Source: Platerodrilus igneus
Lineage: Eukaryota; Arthropoda; Insecta; Coleoptera; Lycidae
Length of the DNA stretch: 64,000 nucleotides
Direction: 5' to 3'
Assembly: GCA_036346225.1 (NCBI GenBank)
Contig: JARFIW010001190.1
Span: 186,001 to 250,000, forward strand
The position numbers and the translations under genes were made by a program. How positions within the stretch are numbered: the stretch's first letter is position 1; each line of letters opens with the position of its first letter. Shown here piece by piece: positions 1 to 11,826 of this stretch. Under the pieces are notes generated by a model. It saw nothing but the letters and a program-made list of their open reading frames with translations, made no database searches and had not been told where the DNA came from.

Positions 1-863
1 TGCTATACTTGCGTATAGCATATTGCTCCTACTTCCTGAAAATTCTCCTTAAATTTCCTGTGATTAAGTCGTCTCGTACCTGGTCTTGTCTGTGGTCACT
101 CCAGTAGTGCTTTAAAAATTTGTTTTCAAAGTCCTGATACGTGTCTATGTCCTGTCCTACTAAATTGTACCATGCTTCCGCGTTGTCCTTTAATAAAGCC
201 TTTATCGTATTCAGTTTAGTCTGTTCGTCAAATAAATTTCCCACTAGATTTCTTACGCTATTAATAAAAATTTGTGGATTTACCCTGTTATCGCCATAAA
301 ACTTCATGTGTTGGTCCAATGATACTCCACCTGTAGAAAATCTGGGACCATCCCCCGTTAAATTTGACATGTTGTATTTGATACTACTAACTTCGCGTTC
401 TACCCTGCCTAACTGATCCCTACATGAGTCCGTCACTTCAGTCATTTTTACATTAATCTCCTCTTCACAAAAAATGCGTACTTTGGACCTTAAATGTCCC
501 ATTTCCTGTCGAAGACCTGTAATATCACGCTCATTTTTTTCAACCCTATTTTCAACTTCCCCCATCTTTACGGTAAGACTATTTTTAAATTCTGAAACTT
601 CTTTATTCGTCTTATCTATTTTCTCACTTAGGGATTCCCTAACTCCTGTTAATGTCTCATTCATTCGGTCAAATTTCTTATTCGATTCTTCACTCATCCT
701 CTCTAACATTCTCAATATCATCTCGTTTCCTTGATCCCCGATTCCGTCCTCGACTGATCTCTACTGCCTCCAGCTTCTTCCATTTTCGTATTTTTTCACA
801 CAATGCACTATCGTCACTTCCAATTTCCACTCCTTGACTCCTTAACCACTCTTTTCTCTGCAT
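1..863 (-). pseudogene. gag: gag of Ty3/Gypsy element, left unit (cut by window edge)
   Basis: Minus-strand reading starts at the ATG at 863-861, homologous to 6143 in the other unit. The main open stretch is 29-721. The N-terminal part is highly charged with regular heptads (coiled coil likely), followed by a capsid-like region with FYGDNRVNPQIFINS, a Leu/Lys-rich helix, AEAWYNL and FLKHYW, which fits the retrotransposon Gag capsid fold. A shorter C run near 736 (one C fewer than at 6014) shifts the frame before the coiled coil. The protein would assemble the virus-like particle. The 3' part lies outside the window. Confidence 0.7.
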
Positions 864-970
864 ACGTTCTAATCACTCACACACACTCAAAATACTCTTA
901 AATTTATACACACAGAAACTCTCTCTCAGATCGCCAGTTTCCTGGAATAAAATCACAAAATTTTATTTGG

Positions 971-1157
971 AACTCGAGCCTCACTTTTGGGTCGCCAAAT
1001 TTGCTGTGTAATGCTCCTTTGAATGCGGAACTGGCCCTAAAAATAAACATTCGAGCCCCACAGATTGGGCGTCATAATTTGCTGTGATACCACCAAAATC
1101 CGGGTACTCCGCTTTTCGAATCGAGCCCCTACGAATTGGATGTCCAGAATGCTGTGA
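971..1157 (-). promoter_or_regulatory. Three PBS-like repeats in the retroelement leader
   Basis: Three spaced copies of TCGAGCC-n-CAC-n-TTGGG-GTC followed by ATTTGCTGTG begin at 974, 1051 and 1121, spaced 77 and 70 bp. On the minus strand each reads like a retroviral primer-binding site followed by GGGGCTCGA or GAGGCTCGA. The same block recurs in the other unit at about 6252-6444. Only one copy can adjoin the LTR; which one primes cannot be decided from sequence alone. Confidence 0.5.
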
Positions 1158-3222
1158 ATCCTACGAAAAGCTATTCATTACTTTAACTGTGTTGGTCCAT
1201 TGACTTTCTTCTGTTAATCGCCTCGGCTGCTCCCTAGATAACTTTCATCCTCATTCATAAAAAAAAAACACATTCCTACCACAAACACGAACGTTAACTC
1301 TATTTACATCAATATTCACAATACCTTAAAATTTCAAAATTAAATTTTGGCATAAATTTCAGTATCAGAAATTTTCAAGATTACATTTATTATCATTTAA
1401 ATGTGCATCCTGAATTAAAGTCCTTGTTGGATGCCTACTAATTAATATAACAATATATGCAGACCGGAGTCTGAGTACAAAGGAGCATCTACCACCCTTT
1501 ACGTTAATTAACCAGGTTCGTCTAATTGAGCTCAAAGACATACCCAAATTTTCATCATAATCCAGAACATCAATACTAAATACCCTTTCTACCTAAACAA
1601 GCAAATTTCACCTTAACATTAAAATTTTATGGTTAGTACAATTTCACTAATGTCTATTTAAAGTAAATCAATTATAAAGTAATTCAACACACACAAAAAT
1701 ATCAAAGTTCAAACAAAATAGTATAAATTACCTGAAGGTTACTGCACTCGTAGCTTCAATGTACATCGTCTCTTTTGTTAATCCCACCATTCCAACTGGG
1801 TTATATTTACAGCTTCTGATTCTCAACGCTTTTCAAATTTTCTCCATCACCATTTATTTAAAGTTGTTTCTGGGCTTTTCCAGAACTCATCTGTGTATAT
1901 CTGACCCTTGTTTTGTGGATCCAGACACATTTATGAACCATTTAATCATTAACACCCCCGAAAAATAGCAAAGAAATTCATACTTCTTTCACCAATATAC
2001 GCCAAAACTGCCTACTAATGGTGTATTCATTTGTCGTTGTAAATTTTACTAATTGGTACAGTGATACTAAATTTTATTACCTTGTATCTAAGTGCACTCA
2101 AGTACATTCATGTTAGCACGTAAATAACAAACTGTTTTAAATCACCAAAATATACGAGCAAACTTTAAATTATTCTATCAAACTAAAATGCACTGTTTAA
2201 CGTATTGAATCAAGTCGCGGATGTAAGAGAGCTTGTTCATATTCACCTGGGTATATATAGAAGTTAGCCTGTCTGTCGGTCGAGTCCTCAAAACGGACAA
2301 TTCTAAAGAACTTCACATTCTCGGTTCCCATTCCGTAGCCTGTGCGTCGGTTTTTACGAATTTTGTACTCACCCCAGTTAAATCTCAGAAATTCTCACAC
2401 GGCACGCAAACATGTCCGAGAATAACTAATTAAATTTTATACAGAAATTGTTGTTTCTACCTCTCATATGTGCATCTTATTTTCAACCAATCGTGACCCT
2501 CGTGACGTTGCTCATATCACGCCTTTAATTATTAGTGTCTTTGTCTTACACACATTATCTTTCCTTCTCTAACCTGTTCTTAGTGGTGCAAATTGATATT
2601 CCTTACTATCGATTATTTCAGTCCATGTGGACTATCTGGGTTAAATAACCCCGTATCGCGCCTTCCCGTGAATATTAAGCCCCGGTTTCTCCAAGATTCT
2701 TTGTAACCATTAATTATCTGCAAAATTTACGCAGAATGAGCTTTTAAACTACGCAGGTGTTCAAACATACTATTAATTCTCAGAGCCTTATTTCGTGGTA
2801 TTTTAATCTTGGATTTTCACAGGCTTTTATGCTTATTATTAATAATGGTTTAATTAACTCCAATTAAAGTTGACTTCTATCCTTTCATTTTTAGCGAATA
2901 CCAATTAAATATTAATTATTATGTGTACACTTTGTTTAATACCGGTTACTTAAAATAGGGTTAATTAATATAAATTTTGCACGTAATTTCCATTTGTTTC
3001 TTTATTAGGAATAATTAAATTACACGTAGAGCTTTTTAATACTGTTTCTTTTGATATAAAGCGTCTTGTACATGATTTAAATCTCTTATTTTTACTGAAA
3101 CGACCGAATTTATTTATGCTTCTTGGTTTTAATAAAGCGTACCTTTTCCCAAAGCTTCTACACGGTGATTAAAATTATTTGATGTGATTATTTAATTTTC
3201 TACCCTGGTCTAAATATGAGTA
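1158..3222 (-). repeat. Long terminal repeat, left copy (central LTR)
   Basis: About 2.06 kb, matching 6445-8521 nearly base for base. Its minus-strand start is fixed by the polypurine tract that precedes it (3233-3223) and by the point at which the two copies diverge (3222 and 8521). The inner end near 1158 is approximate and is placed before the first PBS-like repeat. The ends are not the usual TG/CA, so exact termini are uncertain. Short ORFs inside occur in both copies but resemble nothing and are taken as chance. Confidence 0.7.
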
Positions 3223-3780
3223 TTTCCCCCCTATTTTAATACAAATAATCCCACTTATTTGAATGCAAATATAAAGCATTTAGACTGCCAAAAAATATTT
3301 AGAAAAAAAAATTGCCTATCTCTCTCTATCCTTATCTATCTAACTTACCTACTTTGTCTCCAATCCAAAAAAATATTTACACCTATCCTATATCCCTATC
3401 CTATTCCTAACTCACACCTAATTCTATAAACTGAAATTATCCCTAACTTCATCCTACTTATCCATCTAATCCTATATACATCCTATATACCTATCCTATT
3501 CCTAACTTTTAACTAATCTTCACTATACTTTACTTCCCCCTACCTAATCTTATATACCTATCCTATTCTTGTTCTATTCCTAACTCTCCACTAATCTTCT
3601 ATGAAATATCTATTCTTAACCTATCTTATTTTCTTCCTAACTTTCTCTTCCTTCTCATCCTAAACCTATTCCTAATTATCTCCCATATTTATCCTATACC
3701 TAGCTTTATTTTCTATACACACCTACTTCTACTCTTCTATATACACCTATTCTATCCCTATCCTATTTAAATCTAACTCT
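3223..3780 (-). repeat. Polypurine tract and 550-bp degenerate GGATAGGTAT-type low-complexity tract
   Basis: The plus strand is almost purely pyrimidine plus A, built from drifting CCTATCCTATTCC units; on the element's strand it is purine-rich. Its end at 3233-3223 (AGGGGGGAAA on the minus strand) abuts the LTR and is the expected polypurine tract for plus-strand DNA priming. The rest looks like slippage expansion replacing deleted pol sequence. Confidence 0.6.
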
Positions 3781-4704
3781 CTTCTTGACCCTCCAAGTCT
3801 TTCTTCTCACCATCCTAATACTCTTCATCCCTATCTCTCCCCCTTCTATATCTATACTTAACATCCCTGTTATCTCACATAAAATAAACTTATCATCCCT
3901 ATTATCCTTACTCTTAAATATTACTTCTTCTTCAGTCCCTACACTTGTCTGTTTCTCATTTATTATTGTTTCCCTTTCTGCCGACAAACCAAACGATACT
4001 ACTTTAAAATTATTGATTTTTCCCTCTATGGAAAATCATATGTACCTTCTAGAATTTTTGTGTAATGGAATCCGCCAGAATGAATTCCTTAAATCTACTT
4101 TATTAAAAACAAACTTGCCACTTAACCTCATCAAAAATAATTCTGCCTTCACCTGCTCCTGATATGCTGCTGTTGCTTCTACCCCCACTAATTCTGCATT
4201 TTCTTGTACTAAAGCTTGAACCTCTACTCTCCTATCCTCTGGACATCTTATTGTGTTGATCTGTTTACCTTCATCATCCTCTACCTCTACTACATTAATA
4301 CTTAATAACCCCGTGTCATCCTCTGTGACTTCATAACTGCCCTTCCATGGCACTACCCTATCTTTAATCCTTACTACCTTCCTTTCCATATCTATCAAAA
4401 CCCCTAACTGCATCATACAGTCAACACCTAAAATGCTCTGAAACTTCAGTCCAGGTACAATTACAAACTCCTGTTCACAGCTTAAACCTCCTATATCTAT
4501 CCTAAGCACCACAACACTATTTACTACAGCAAACTTCTTTTTATTTGGAGCTACTAAATGGCTACGCTTTATAGGCATAATTCTATCACAAACCTTATCC
4601 CTAATTTTGCTGACGAATTCCTCCGATATTAAACTCGCCTCTGCCCCTGTATCAAGTAATACTTCTAGATTATTCTCAAAAATTTCTAAATTAATAATTG
4701 GCAA
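3763..4704 (-). pseudogene. pol: Aspartic protease and truncated reverse transcriptase (pol)
   Basis: The ORF 4704-4036 opens with a retropepsin domain: the active-site motif is LLDTGAEASLI near residue 16, followed by a second-strand ILGVD motif. Near its end it passes abruptly into an RT fingers segment (FNKVDLRNSFWRIPL). An in-frame TGA at 4038-4036 interrupts, and the same frame continues with the RT motif VVSFGLS before losing similarity by about 3900. The YxDD box, RNase H and integrase are missing, so most of pol has been deleted. The product would have processed Gag and copied RNA; this copy cannot. Confidence 0.75.
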
Positions 4705-6143
4705 ACATAAATTTTCCTTAGTTTCTGGCTCTACTTCCTCCTCAATTTTGAAAAATTCACGTGGATGTTCATATACATTTACACTGAAATCTAGTGGTCT
4801 GTCGCGTTCTAAAAATCCTGTCCAGGTCTGTTTTCCCTACTCGGTCCTGGTCTAGCCGTCACCTCAGCGTATGTCCTAGGCGTTTCCACTCGTTCCGTGT
4901 CTGTATTAGCAGTCCCGCTCATGTCTGGTGAACTATTCATTCTGGTAGGTCCCGGTCTCGGTGCAGGTCCCCTTCCTAAACTATTACTCCTAACATATGG
5001 TCGTCTCTGTTCCCAATTCTGTCGCTGGTATCCGTAACTATTCCCCGTCTAGCGTAGTTGTCCCGTCTATTGTCAAACCTAACTGTGTTGATCTGTCTTT
5101 CCCTGTTATCCCGAGGTCGTCCACTACTTACGTCGTCGTACCTCTGCAAGTATTCCAGAAACATTTCTCTGTCCACTATGTTCTGTAGTGCTACGTGTTG
5201 TCTTACTTCTACCTCGAAGTGTCGTGATAAATACTTGATAATTTGTCGGTCCGTCAGTGGTGGGTTCAGTTGCTTTGCTATGCTATACTTGCGTATAGCA
5301 TATTGCTCCTACTTCCTGAAAATTCTCCTTAAATTTCCTGTGATTAAGTCGTCTCGTACCTGGTCTTGTCTGTGGTCACTCCAGTAGTGCTTTAAAATTT
5401 GTTTTCAAAGTCCTGATACGTGTCTATGTCCTGTCCTACTAAATTGTACCATGCTTCCGCGTTGTCCTTTAATAAAGCCTTTATCGTATTCAGTTTAGTC
5501 TGTTCGTCAAATAAATTTCCCACTAGATTTCTTACACTATTAATAAAAATTTGTGGATTTACCCTGTTATCGCCATAAAACTTCATGTGTTGGTCCAATG
5601 ATACTCCACCTGTAGAAAATCTGGGACCATCCCCCGTTAAATTTGACATGTTGTATTTGATACTACTAACTTCGCGTTCTACCCTGCCTAACTGATCCCT
5701 ACATGAGTCCGTTACTTCAGTCATTTTTACATTAATTTCTTCTTCACAAAAAATGCGTACTTCGGACCTTAAATGTCCCATTTCCTGTCGAAGACCTGTA
5801 ATATCACGCTCATTTTTTTCAACCCTATTTTCAACTTCCCCATCTTTACGGTAAGACTATTTTTAAATTCTGAAACTTCTTTATTCGTCTTATCTATTTT
5901 CTCACTTAGGGTTTCCCTAACTCCTGTTAATGTCTCATTCATTCGGTCAAATTTCTTATTCGATTCTTCACTCATTCTCTCTAACATTCTCAATATCATC
6001 TCGTTTCCTTGATCCCCCGATTCCGTCCTCGACTGATCTCTACTGCCTCCAGCTTCTTCCATTTTCGTATTTTTTTCACACAATGCACTATCGTCACTTC
6101 CAATTTCCACTCCTTGACTCCTTAACCACTCTTTTCTCTGCAT
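4704..6143 (-). pseudogene. gag: gag of Ty3/Gypsy element, right unit
   Basis: Starts at the ATG at 6143. It has the same coiled-coil and capsid segments as the left unit, then continues into unique sequence with an Arg/Asp-rich nucleocapsid-like region (about 5176-4976) and a Pro/Thr/Glu-rich linker before the protease. The frame breaks near 5770-5840, where this copy has CCCC against CCCCC in the other, and at about 5397, where it has one A fewer. Both breaks are homopolymer-length changes that the other unit lacks, so either the copy is dead or the assembly has uncorrected errors. No clear CCHC knuckle was seen. Confidence 0.65.
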
Positions 6144-6444
6144 ACGTTCTAATCACTCACACACACTCTCAAAATACTCTTAAATTTATACACACACAGA
6201 AACTCTCTCTCTCAGATCGCCAGTTTCCTGGAATAAAATCACAAAAATTTTATTTGGAACTCGAGCCTCACTTTTGGGTCGCCAAATTTGCTGTGTAATG
6301 CTCCTTTGAATGCGGGAACTGGCCCTAAAAAAATAAACATTCGAGCCCCACAGATTGGGCGTCATAATTTGCTGTGATACCACCAAAATCCGGGTACTCC
6401 GCTTTTCGAATCGAGCCCCTACGAATTGGATGTCCAGAATGCTG

Positions 6445-8520
6445 TGAATCCTACGAAAAGCTATTCATTACTTTAACTGTGTTGGTCCATTGACTTTCTT
6501 CTGTTAATCGCCTCGGCTGCTCCCCTAGATAACTTTCATCCTCATTCATAAAAAAAAAAAAAACACACTCCTACCACAAACACGAACGTTAACTCTATTT
6601 ACATCAATATTCACAATACCTTAAAATTTCAAAATTAAATTTTGGCATAAATTTCAGTATCAGAAATTTTCAAGATTACATTTATTATCATTTAAATGTG
6701 CATCCTGAATTAAAGTCCTTGTTGGATGCCTACTAATTAATATAACAATATATGCAGACCGGAGTCTGAGTACAAAGGGAGCATCTACCACCCCTTTACG
6801 TTAATTAACCAGGTTCGTCTAATTGAGCTCAAAGACATACCCAAATTTTCATCATAATCCAGAACATCAATACTAAATACCCCTTTCTACCTAAACAAGC
6901 AAATTTCACCTTAACACTAAAATTTTATGGTTAGTACAATTTCACTAATGTCCATTTAAAGTAAATCAATTATAAAGTAATTCAACACACACAAAAATAT
7001 CAAAGTTCAAACAAAATAGTATAAATTACCTGAAGGTTACTGCACTCGTAGCTTCAATGTACATCGTCCCTTTTGTTAATCACACCATTCCAACTGGGTT
7101 ATATTTACAGCTTCTGATTCTCAACGCTTTTCAAATTTTCTCCATTACCATTTATTTAAAGTTGTTTCTGGGCTTTTCCAGAACTCATCTGTGTATATCT
7201 GACCCTTGTTTTGTGGATCCAGACACATTTATGAACCATTTAATCATTAACACCCCCGAAAAATAGCAAAGAAATTCATACTTCTTTCACCAATATACGC
7301 CAAAACTGCCTACTAATGGTGTATTCATTTGTCGTTGTAAATTTTACTAATTGGTACAGTGATACCAAATTTTATTACCTTGTATCTAAGTGCACTCAAG
7401 TACATTCATGTTAGCACGTAAATAACAAACTGTTTTAAATCACCAAAATATACGAGCAAACTTTAAATTATTCTATCAAACTAAAATGCACTGTTTAACG
7501 TATTGAATCAATTCGCGGATGTAAGAGAGCTTGTTCATATTCACCTGGGTATATATAGAAGTTAGCCTGTCTGTCGGTCGATTCCTCAAAACGGACAATT
7601 CTAAAGAATTTCACATTCTCGGTTCCCATTCCGTAGCCTGTGCGTCGGTTTTTACGAATTTTGTACTCACCCCAGTTAAATCTCAGAAATTCTCACACGG
7701 CACGCAAACATGTCCGAGAATAACTAATTAAATTTTATACAGAAATTGTTGTTTCTACCTCTCATATGTGCATCTTATTTTCAACCAATCGTGACCCTCG
7801 TGACGTTGCTCATATCACGCCTTTAATTATTAGTGTCTTTGTCTTACGCACATTATCTTTCCTTCTCTAACCTGTTCTTAGTGGTGCAAATTGATATTCC
7901 TTACTATCGATTATTTCAGTCCATGTGGACTATCTGGGTTAAATAACCCCGTATCGCGCCTTCCCGTGAATATTAAGCCCCGGTTTCTCCAAGATTCTTT
8001 GTAACCATTAATTATCTGCAAAATTTACGCAGAATGAGCTTTTTAAACTACGCAGGTGTTCAAACATACTATTAATTCTCAGAGCCTTATTTCGTGGTAT
8101 TTTAATCTTGGATTTTCACAGGCTTTTATGCTTATTATTAATAATGGTTTAATTAACTCCAATTAAAATTGACTTCTATCCTTTCATTTTTAGCGAATAC
8201 CAATTAAATATTAATTATTATGTGTACACTTTGTTTAATACCGGTTACTTAAAATAGGGTTAATTAATATAAATTTTGCACGTAATTTCCATTTGTTTCT
8301 TTATTAGGAATAATTAAATTACACGTAGAGCTTTTTAATACTGTTTCTTTTGATATAAAGCGTCTTGTACATGATTTAAATCTCTTATTTTTACTGAAAC
8401 GACCGAATTTATTTATGCTTCTTGGTTTTAATAAAGCGTACCTTTTCCCAAAGCTTCTACACGGTGATTAAAATTATTTGATGTGATTATTTAATTTTCT
8501 ACCCTGGTCTAAATATGAGT

Positions 8521-8521
<1 letters not shown>
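6445..8521 (-). repeat. Long terminal repeat, right copy (5' LTR of the complete unit)
   Basis: Second copy of the 2.06-kb LTR. It ends at 8521 directly against a (TA)n tract, so the element sits next to or inside a TA microsatellite. Differences from the left copy are mostly single-base changes in homopolymer length. Confidence 0.7.
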
Positions 8522-8562
<41 letters not shown>

Positions 8563-8564
8563 CA
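8522..8564. repeat. (TA)n microsatellite
   Basis: About 20 TA units immediately beside the outer edge of the 5' LTR. Confidence 0.95.
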
Positions 8565-10360
8565 TAATTTTGTAAACATACGACGCCGCGAACCCGAGCA
8601 GATAAAGATAAATATTAAAAAAGTTGTTCAAATTATGTAGATATTCATTATCGTAGCGAAGCGTATTTGTTAAACCGCTCAGTATATTGAGTATAAATGC
8701 ATAAAAGATCTTTATTATAAATAGTTTTCATTTTTAATGACGAAGTAATAGTGTTTTAGATAAGTATAATAATATTTACGGTTGCGCGCATAATAGTTCT
8801 CTTTTTTTAAAAAAACTTCATCCAAAAAGTACTCAATAGTGTGTCAATTATGCGTAACTAATATAAAAGATTTTTTTTTTTAATTTTATAGGTGGACAGT
8901 GTATAGTTAAAATGCGCATTGAATTGTATTCTGGGAGAAGCTCGTACCTTAATATTTTCATTTGATATTAAACTTTGACGAAAACGTATACCATTGGGTT
9001 TTAAAATATCAGTCGCAGATTCTAAGAAAAGAAGTGCTATTGTATTTCAGTTAAAAGAAAACTAGAAAACGCGTTTATTGACTATTTTAGAATAAACGGC
9101 TACTTAAGTGATACAGAAGGTAAGTCTTGAAATACCGTAGAAACGATACGAAATGTAAACGTACATGCAATTAATACTTGCAAAGTTATAAATCCTGAAT
9201 GTCGCGAAGATAGAGGAACGACTTATACTAATCAGGAGCTTGATGCTATTAGAACGGCAGATTTCTGAAGGTTGAATCATTAAGGAAAATTCTCGATACT
9301 GATGTAAGGGACCATCCCGTTTCCAACAACCAATCCAAACATAGAAATGACAACTACAGTTTGCTAAATTTTACCCGACGCGTGATTTGACCGAGGTTTG
9401 CATAAATAACTCAATTGAACTCAAATAGTCGACGATCCCGTGATAATATATCACGTAGTAAAATATTACAATTTTAGTACTTACATAGCAAAAAGAAAAT
9501 GCGTGTTTTAAATTTACAGAAGTGAGGGAGTACGAAAGTACGTAAAATCAATAGATTATGATAGACCACCGCAAAAAAAATTTTTAATTTGAATATAAGC
9601 GTTTATGGATTTTGAATGCACTTTTGATATTTAATGAAAAACTTTTAAGGCTTTGAATGATTTAGACTTTGATTGATGACTATATGTCAACCAGTGGCAA
9701 CAAGAACGACCAGCATAATTTACACAGTAACATAAAGATTTCATTGCCTTAAAATTTAAAAAAAGGGACATTTCTACTTATTATTTAAGTTCCATGATGA
9801 GTTTTTGTGTGCTAATAGTTGAAATTAGAGTGAAGTGTATAAAAGTTGATAATTCTATTTTAAAAAGAGAGGCACGCCGTCGGTGAGGTTAATAAATTAT
9901 AAAAAAATTTATTAAACCTATTTATCAAATATGTTCAAATCCGAATTTAAAGAATGGACATTGAATTGTTTATCTTATCTTTGCAAATTTTGAAGATAAT
10001 AAGATTTAATTAAGTAGTTACTAATTAGTGAAACTAATACTAAAGTGTGCATCATGACTATAAAAGAGACTTTGGACTCTAATTTGATATAAGTGAGTGA
10101 TTACCTAGAATTTATAGATTTAAGGTAGTGTTTGTAAGGTAAATCCGTTTTGGCATTTTTAAACACAACCTTTACATTTTTGTATTTGCGTGAAAGAATT
10201 TTTTGGAAATAGATGTAATATTGCATGTCGGAGAAAAGCTGTTGTTTATGTAGTAATTGTTATTTGAAAAATTGTTTGTTTAAGAATATTTCGTGTCATT
10301 ATATGTTAGATGTCTGATTCTTGGGGTTTTATTTAATTTAAGCTAACAAAAATGATTAGG
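8565..10360. other. Non-coding interval
   Basis: AT-rich single-copy-like sequence without a convincing ORF, splice pair, tRNA or repeat structure. Confidence 0.5.
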
Positions 10361-10449
10361 ACAACACTTTTAATAACTATTTCAGACTATGGAATATTTT
10401 ATTGACCAGCTACGTTGGTCATCTTCAAACCACAACACTTTTATTAACG
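10361..10449 (-). repeat. Penelope-like element terminus relic (hammerhead-like)
   Basis: A short segment bounded by direct copies of AACACTTTTAATAA and AACACTTTTATTAA. On the minus strand it contains GAAGATGACC, a 12-14 bp stem (GACCAACGTAGCTGGTC) and CTGAAATAGTTA. This layout resembles the hammerhead ribozyme carried at Penelope-like element termini (CUGAUGA, stem, GAAA), but the core is degenerate. Called from memory of the family. Confidence 0.35.
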
Positions 10450-10665
10450 CCCAGCTCATCTAGAATCATTTACAGTTCACCGCAATATATATTTTATCTT
10501 TAGATTGATTATATGCAATCCACTCCACAAGCTCCTAGTAGTACTATACCGAATATTAAAACTGGCCAATGACCATCGATACGCTTCTTGGAGTTAGAAA
10601 CTTTATTTGGATAATTAGATTATAAGGTTTTTTTAATTCAAAATGGAAAGCGCAATTTTTCATCA

Positions 10666-10977
10666 TTAATTTAAGTAGTATAAAGTAGGTAACGATGTTT
10701 TACAAATGTTTGGTTTGAGGCCCCTGCTCTGTAGAGGAAGAGCCAATAATTTATAACGCTCAAAGAATGTGAGTAATTGCTTTGACTGTTGGTGGAATTT
10801 TTGACGGGTCTGTATAAAGGTGCGCGATTGTAGCAGTGAAATACTTATGAATTCCTTATCCCTTCCCGTACGTCTACCTGAATACCTTCGTTGCAAAATG
10901 TTGTAGGTTTCAGCAACAACTTCACCCTCAATTTGCAGAAATCGGTCGTTGACCAACGAGTGATTCTGAGACTGCAT
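10666..10977 (-). other. Unidentified 103-codon ORF
   Basis: An open frame from an ATG at 10977 with a mixed polar composition and no motif I recognise. It lies upstream, on the same strand, of the Penelope-like relic, so it may be repeat-derived or chance. No splice sites or promoter could be paired with it. Confidence 0.2.
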
Positions 10978-11220
10978 TTGGAGGAACGTTATTTAAATAC
11001 AAAAAGACAGAGGTAGCTCTACTTACCGTAATTACCTTTGTTAATAAAAATAAGCTATCTCAGACTTAATCATTATTAATTTTTATGTTAAAAATTTGCA
11101 CAATGTACTAAAATAGGTTTATTTCTATCTATCAATTGACCGTTGTGACTTAAAGTTGCTGCACTGACCAGAACGCTAGCTTTTATCTCCAAATTGAAAA
11201 TTTAACTAAATCTTTATAGA

Positions 11221-11405
11221 CCAAAGCAGGGTAGCAATTTGCAACATGTGTGACAACACTCACAAATGGAATCTACACATTACCTCTATTCTGAACAAGA
11301 CATATTTTTCTGAAGAATTTTGCACCCAAATGTTTTTCAAGTTGTCCGTGTCGGGATTAGAATCAGAGTTATACGTGAACTAACTAATCCACGAGTCTCT
11401 GGTGT
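11221..11405 (-). repeat. Decayed tRNA-derived SINE (same family as 30.3-31.0 kb)
   Basis: On the plus strand the segments GTGACAACACTCACA, TTACCTCTATTCTGAAC and CCGTGTCGGGATT follow the order and spacing of the inverted SINE at 30740-31027, with many substitutions. The tRNA-like head lies to the right, so the copy points to the minus strand. Confidence 0.6.
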
Positions 11406-11734
11406 GTAGCATATTATAAATTTGGATTATTTTCTTTACCTGCAAATTTGGAATTTAGTCTAACCTTTACTACCCAAGCAATGTACTTATCTTTAATATG
11501 CGTGAAGACATTTACACGTAGAATCCATATCTAACATCTCAGTCGAACGAGGTTGTATAATTCTGAAAAATGCTTACCTTACATTATTCAATAATGTATT
11601 CGATGGCTAGTCAGATACTAAAAAGTATTAAAATTAGCAATTTACATTATACAAAACAAGTAATTAGGGGATATTTTCTAGATGTCGCTTTAAATATGCT
11701 ATAACGAAAACTAATTATATCTCATTTTTTACAG

Positions 11735-11826
11735 ATTTGCCATGTTTCGTCTATGGTTGCGCGTTTCTGCGCTGCTGTCGTTAGTGTTAGGCTTGATATG
11801 CCTACAGGCAGTGTCTGAAAGTAAAG
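11735..11826 (+). CDS. Candidate first coding exon of a secreted protein (signal peptide)
   Basis: A strong acceptor (CTCATTTTTTACAG) ends at 11734, the ATG is at 11742, and a consensus donor (AAAG|GTAAGT) follows at 11827. The 28 codons begin MFRLWLRVSALL and continue SLVLGLICLQAVSES: a short basic N-terminus, a hydrophobic core of about 15 residues, then small polar residues suited to signal peptidase cleavage after AVS. The exon ends in phase 1. A signal-peptide exon bounded by good splice sites is typical of insect secreted proteins or neuropeptide precursors. The preceding 5' UTR exon and the following coding exons were not located; with the large repeat load nearby they may be many kilobases away. 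Which family it belongs to cannot be told from the leader alone. Confidence 0.5.

Larger units (their letters stand above)
1..8521 (-). mobile_element. Tandem Ty3/Gypsy LTR retrotransposon, two partial units
   Basis: Bases 1-3222 are repeated almost perfectly at 5281-8521, with about 2 kb of unique sequence between them. Read on the minus strand the order is LTR (8521 to about 6445), leader with PBS-like repeats, gag (from 6143), protease, RT fragment, polypurine tract (3233-3223), second LTR (3222 to about 1158), leader, and a second gag (from 863) that leaves the window. This is the pattern of a tandem insertion, or LTR recombination product, sharing a central LTR. RNase H and integrase are absent from the unique segment, so the complete unit is defective. 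The long LTRs and the GGGGCTCGA-containing primer-site repeats recall the Osvaldo/Ulysses type of Gypsy element; that subfamily assignment is inference. Near-identity of the copies implies recent activity. Confidence 0.85.

Noticed and set aside
1759..2433. ORFs repeated at 7057-7731
   Set aside because: Present twice only because they lie in the duplicated LTR; no protein features.
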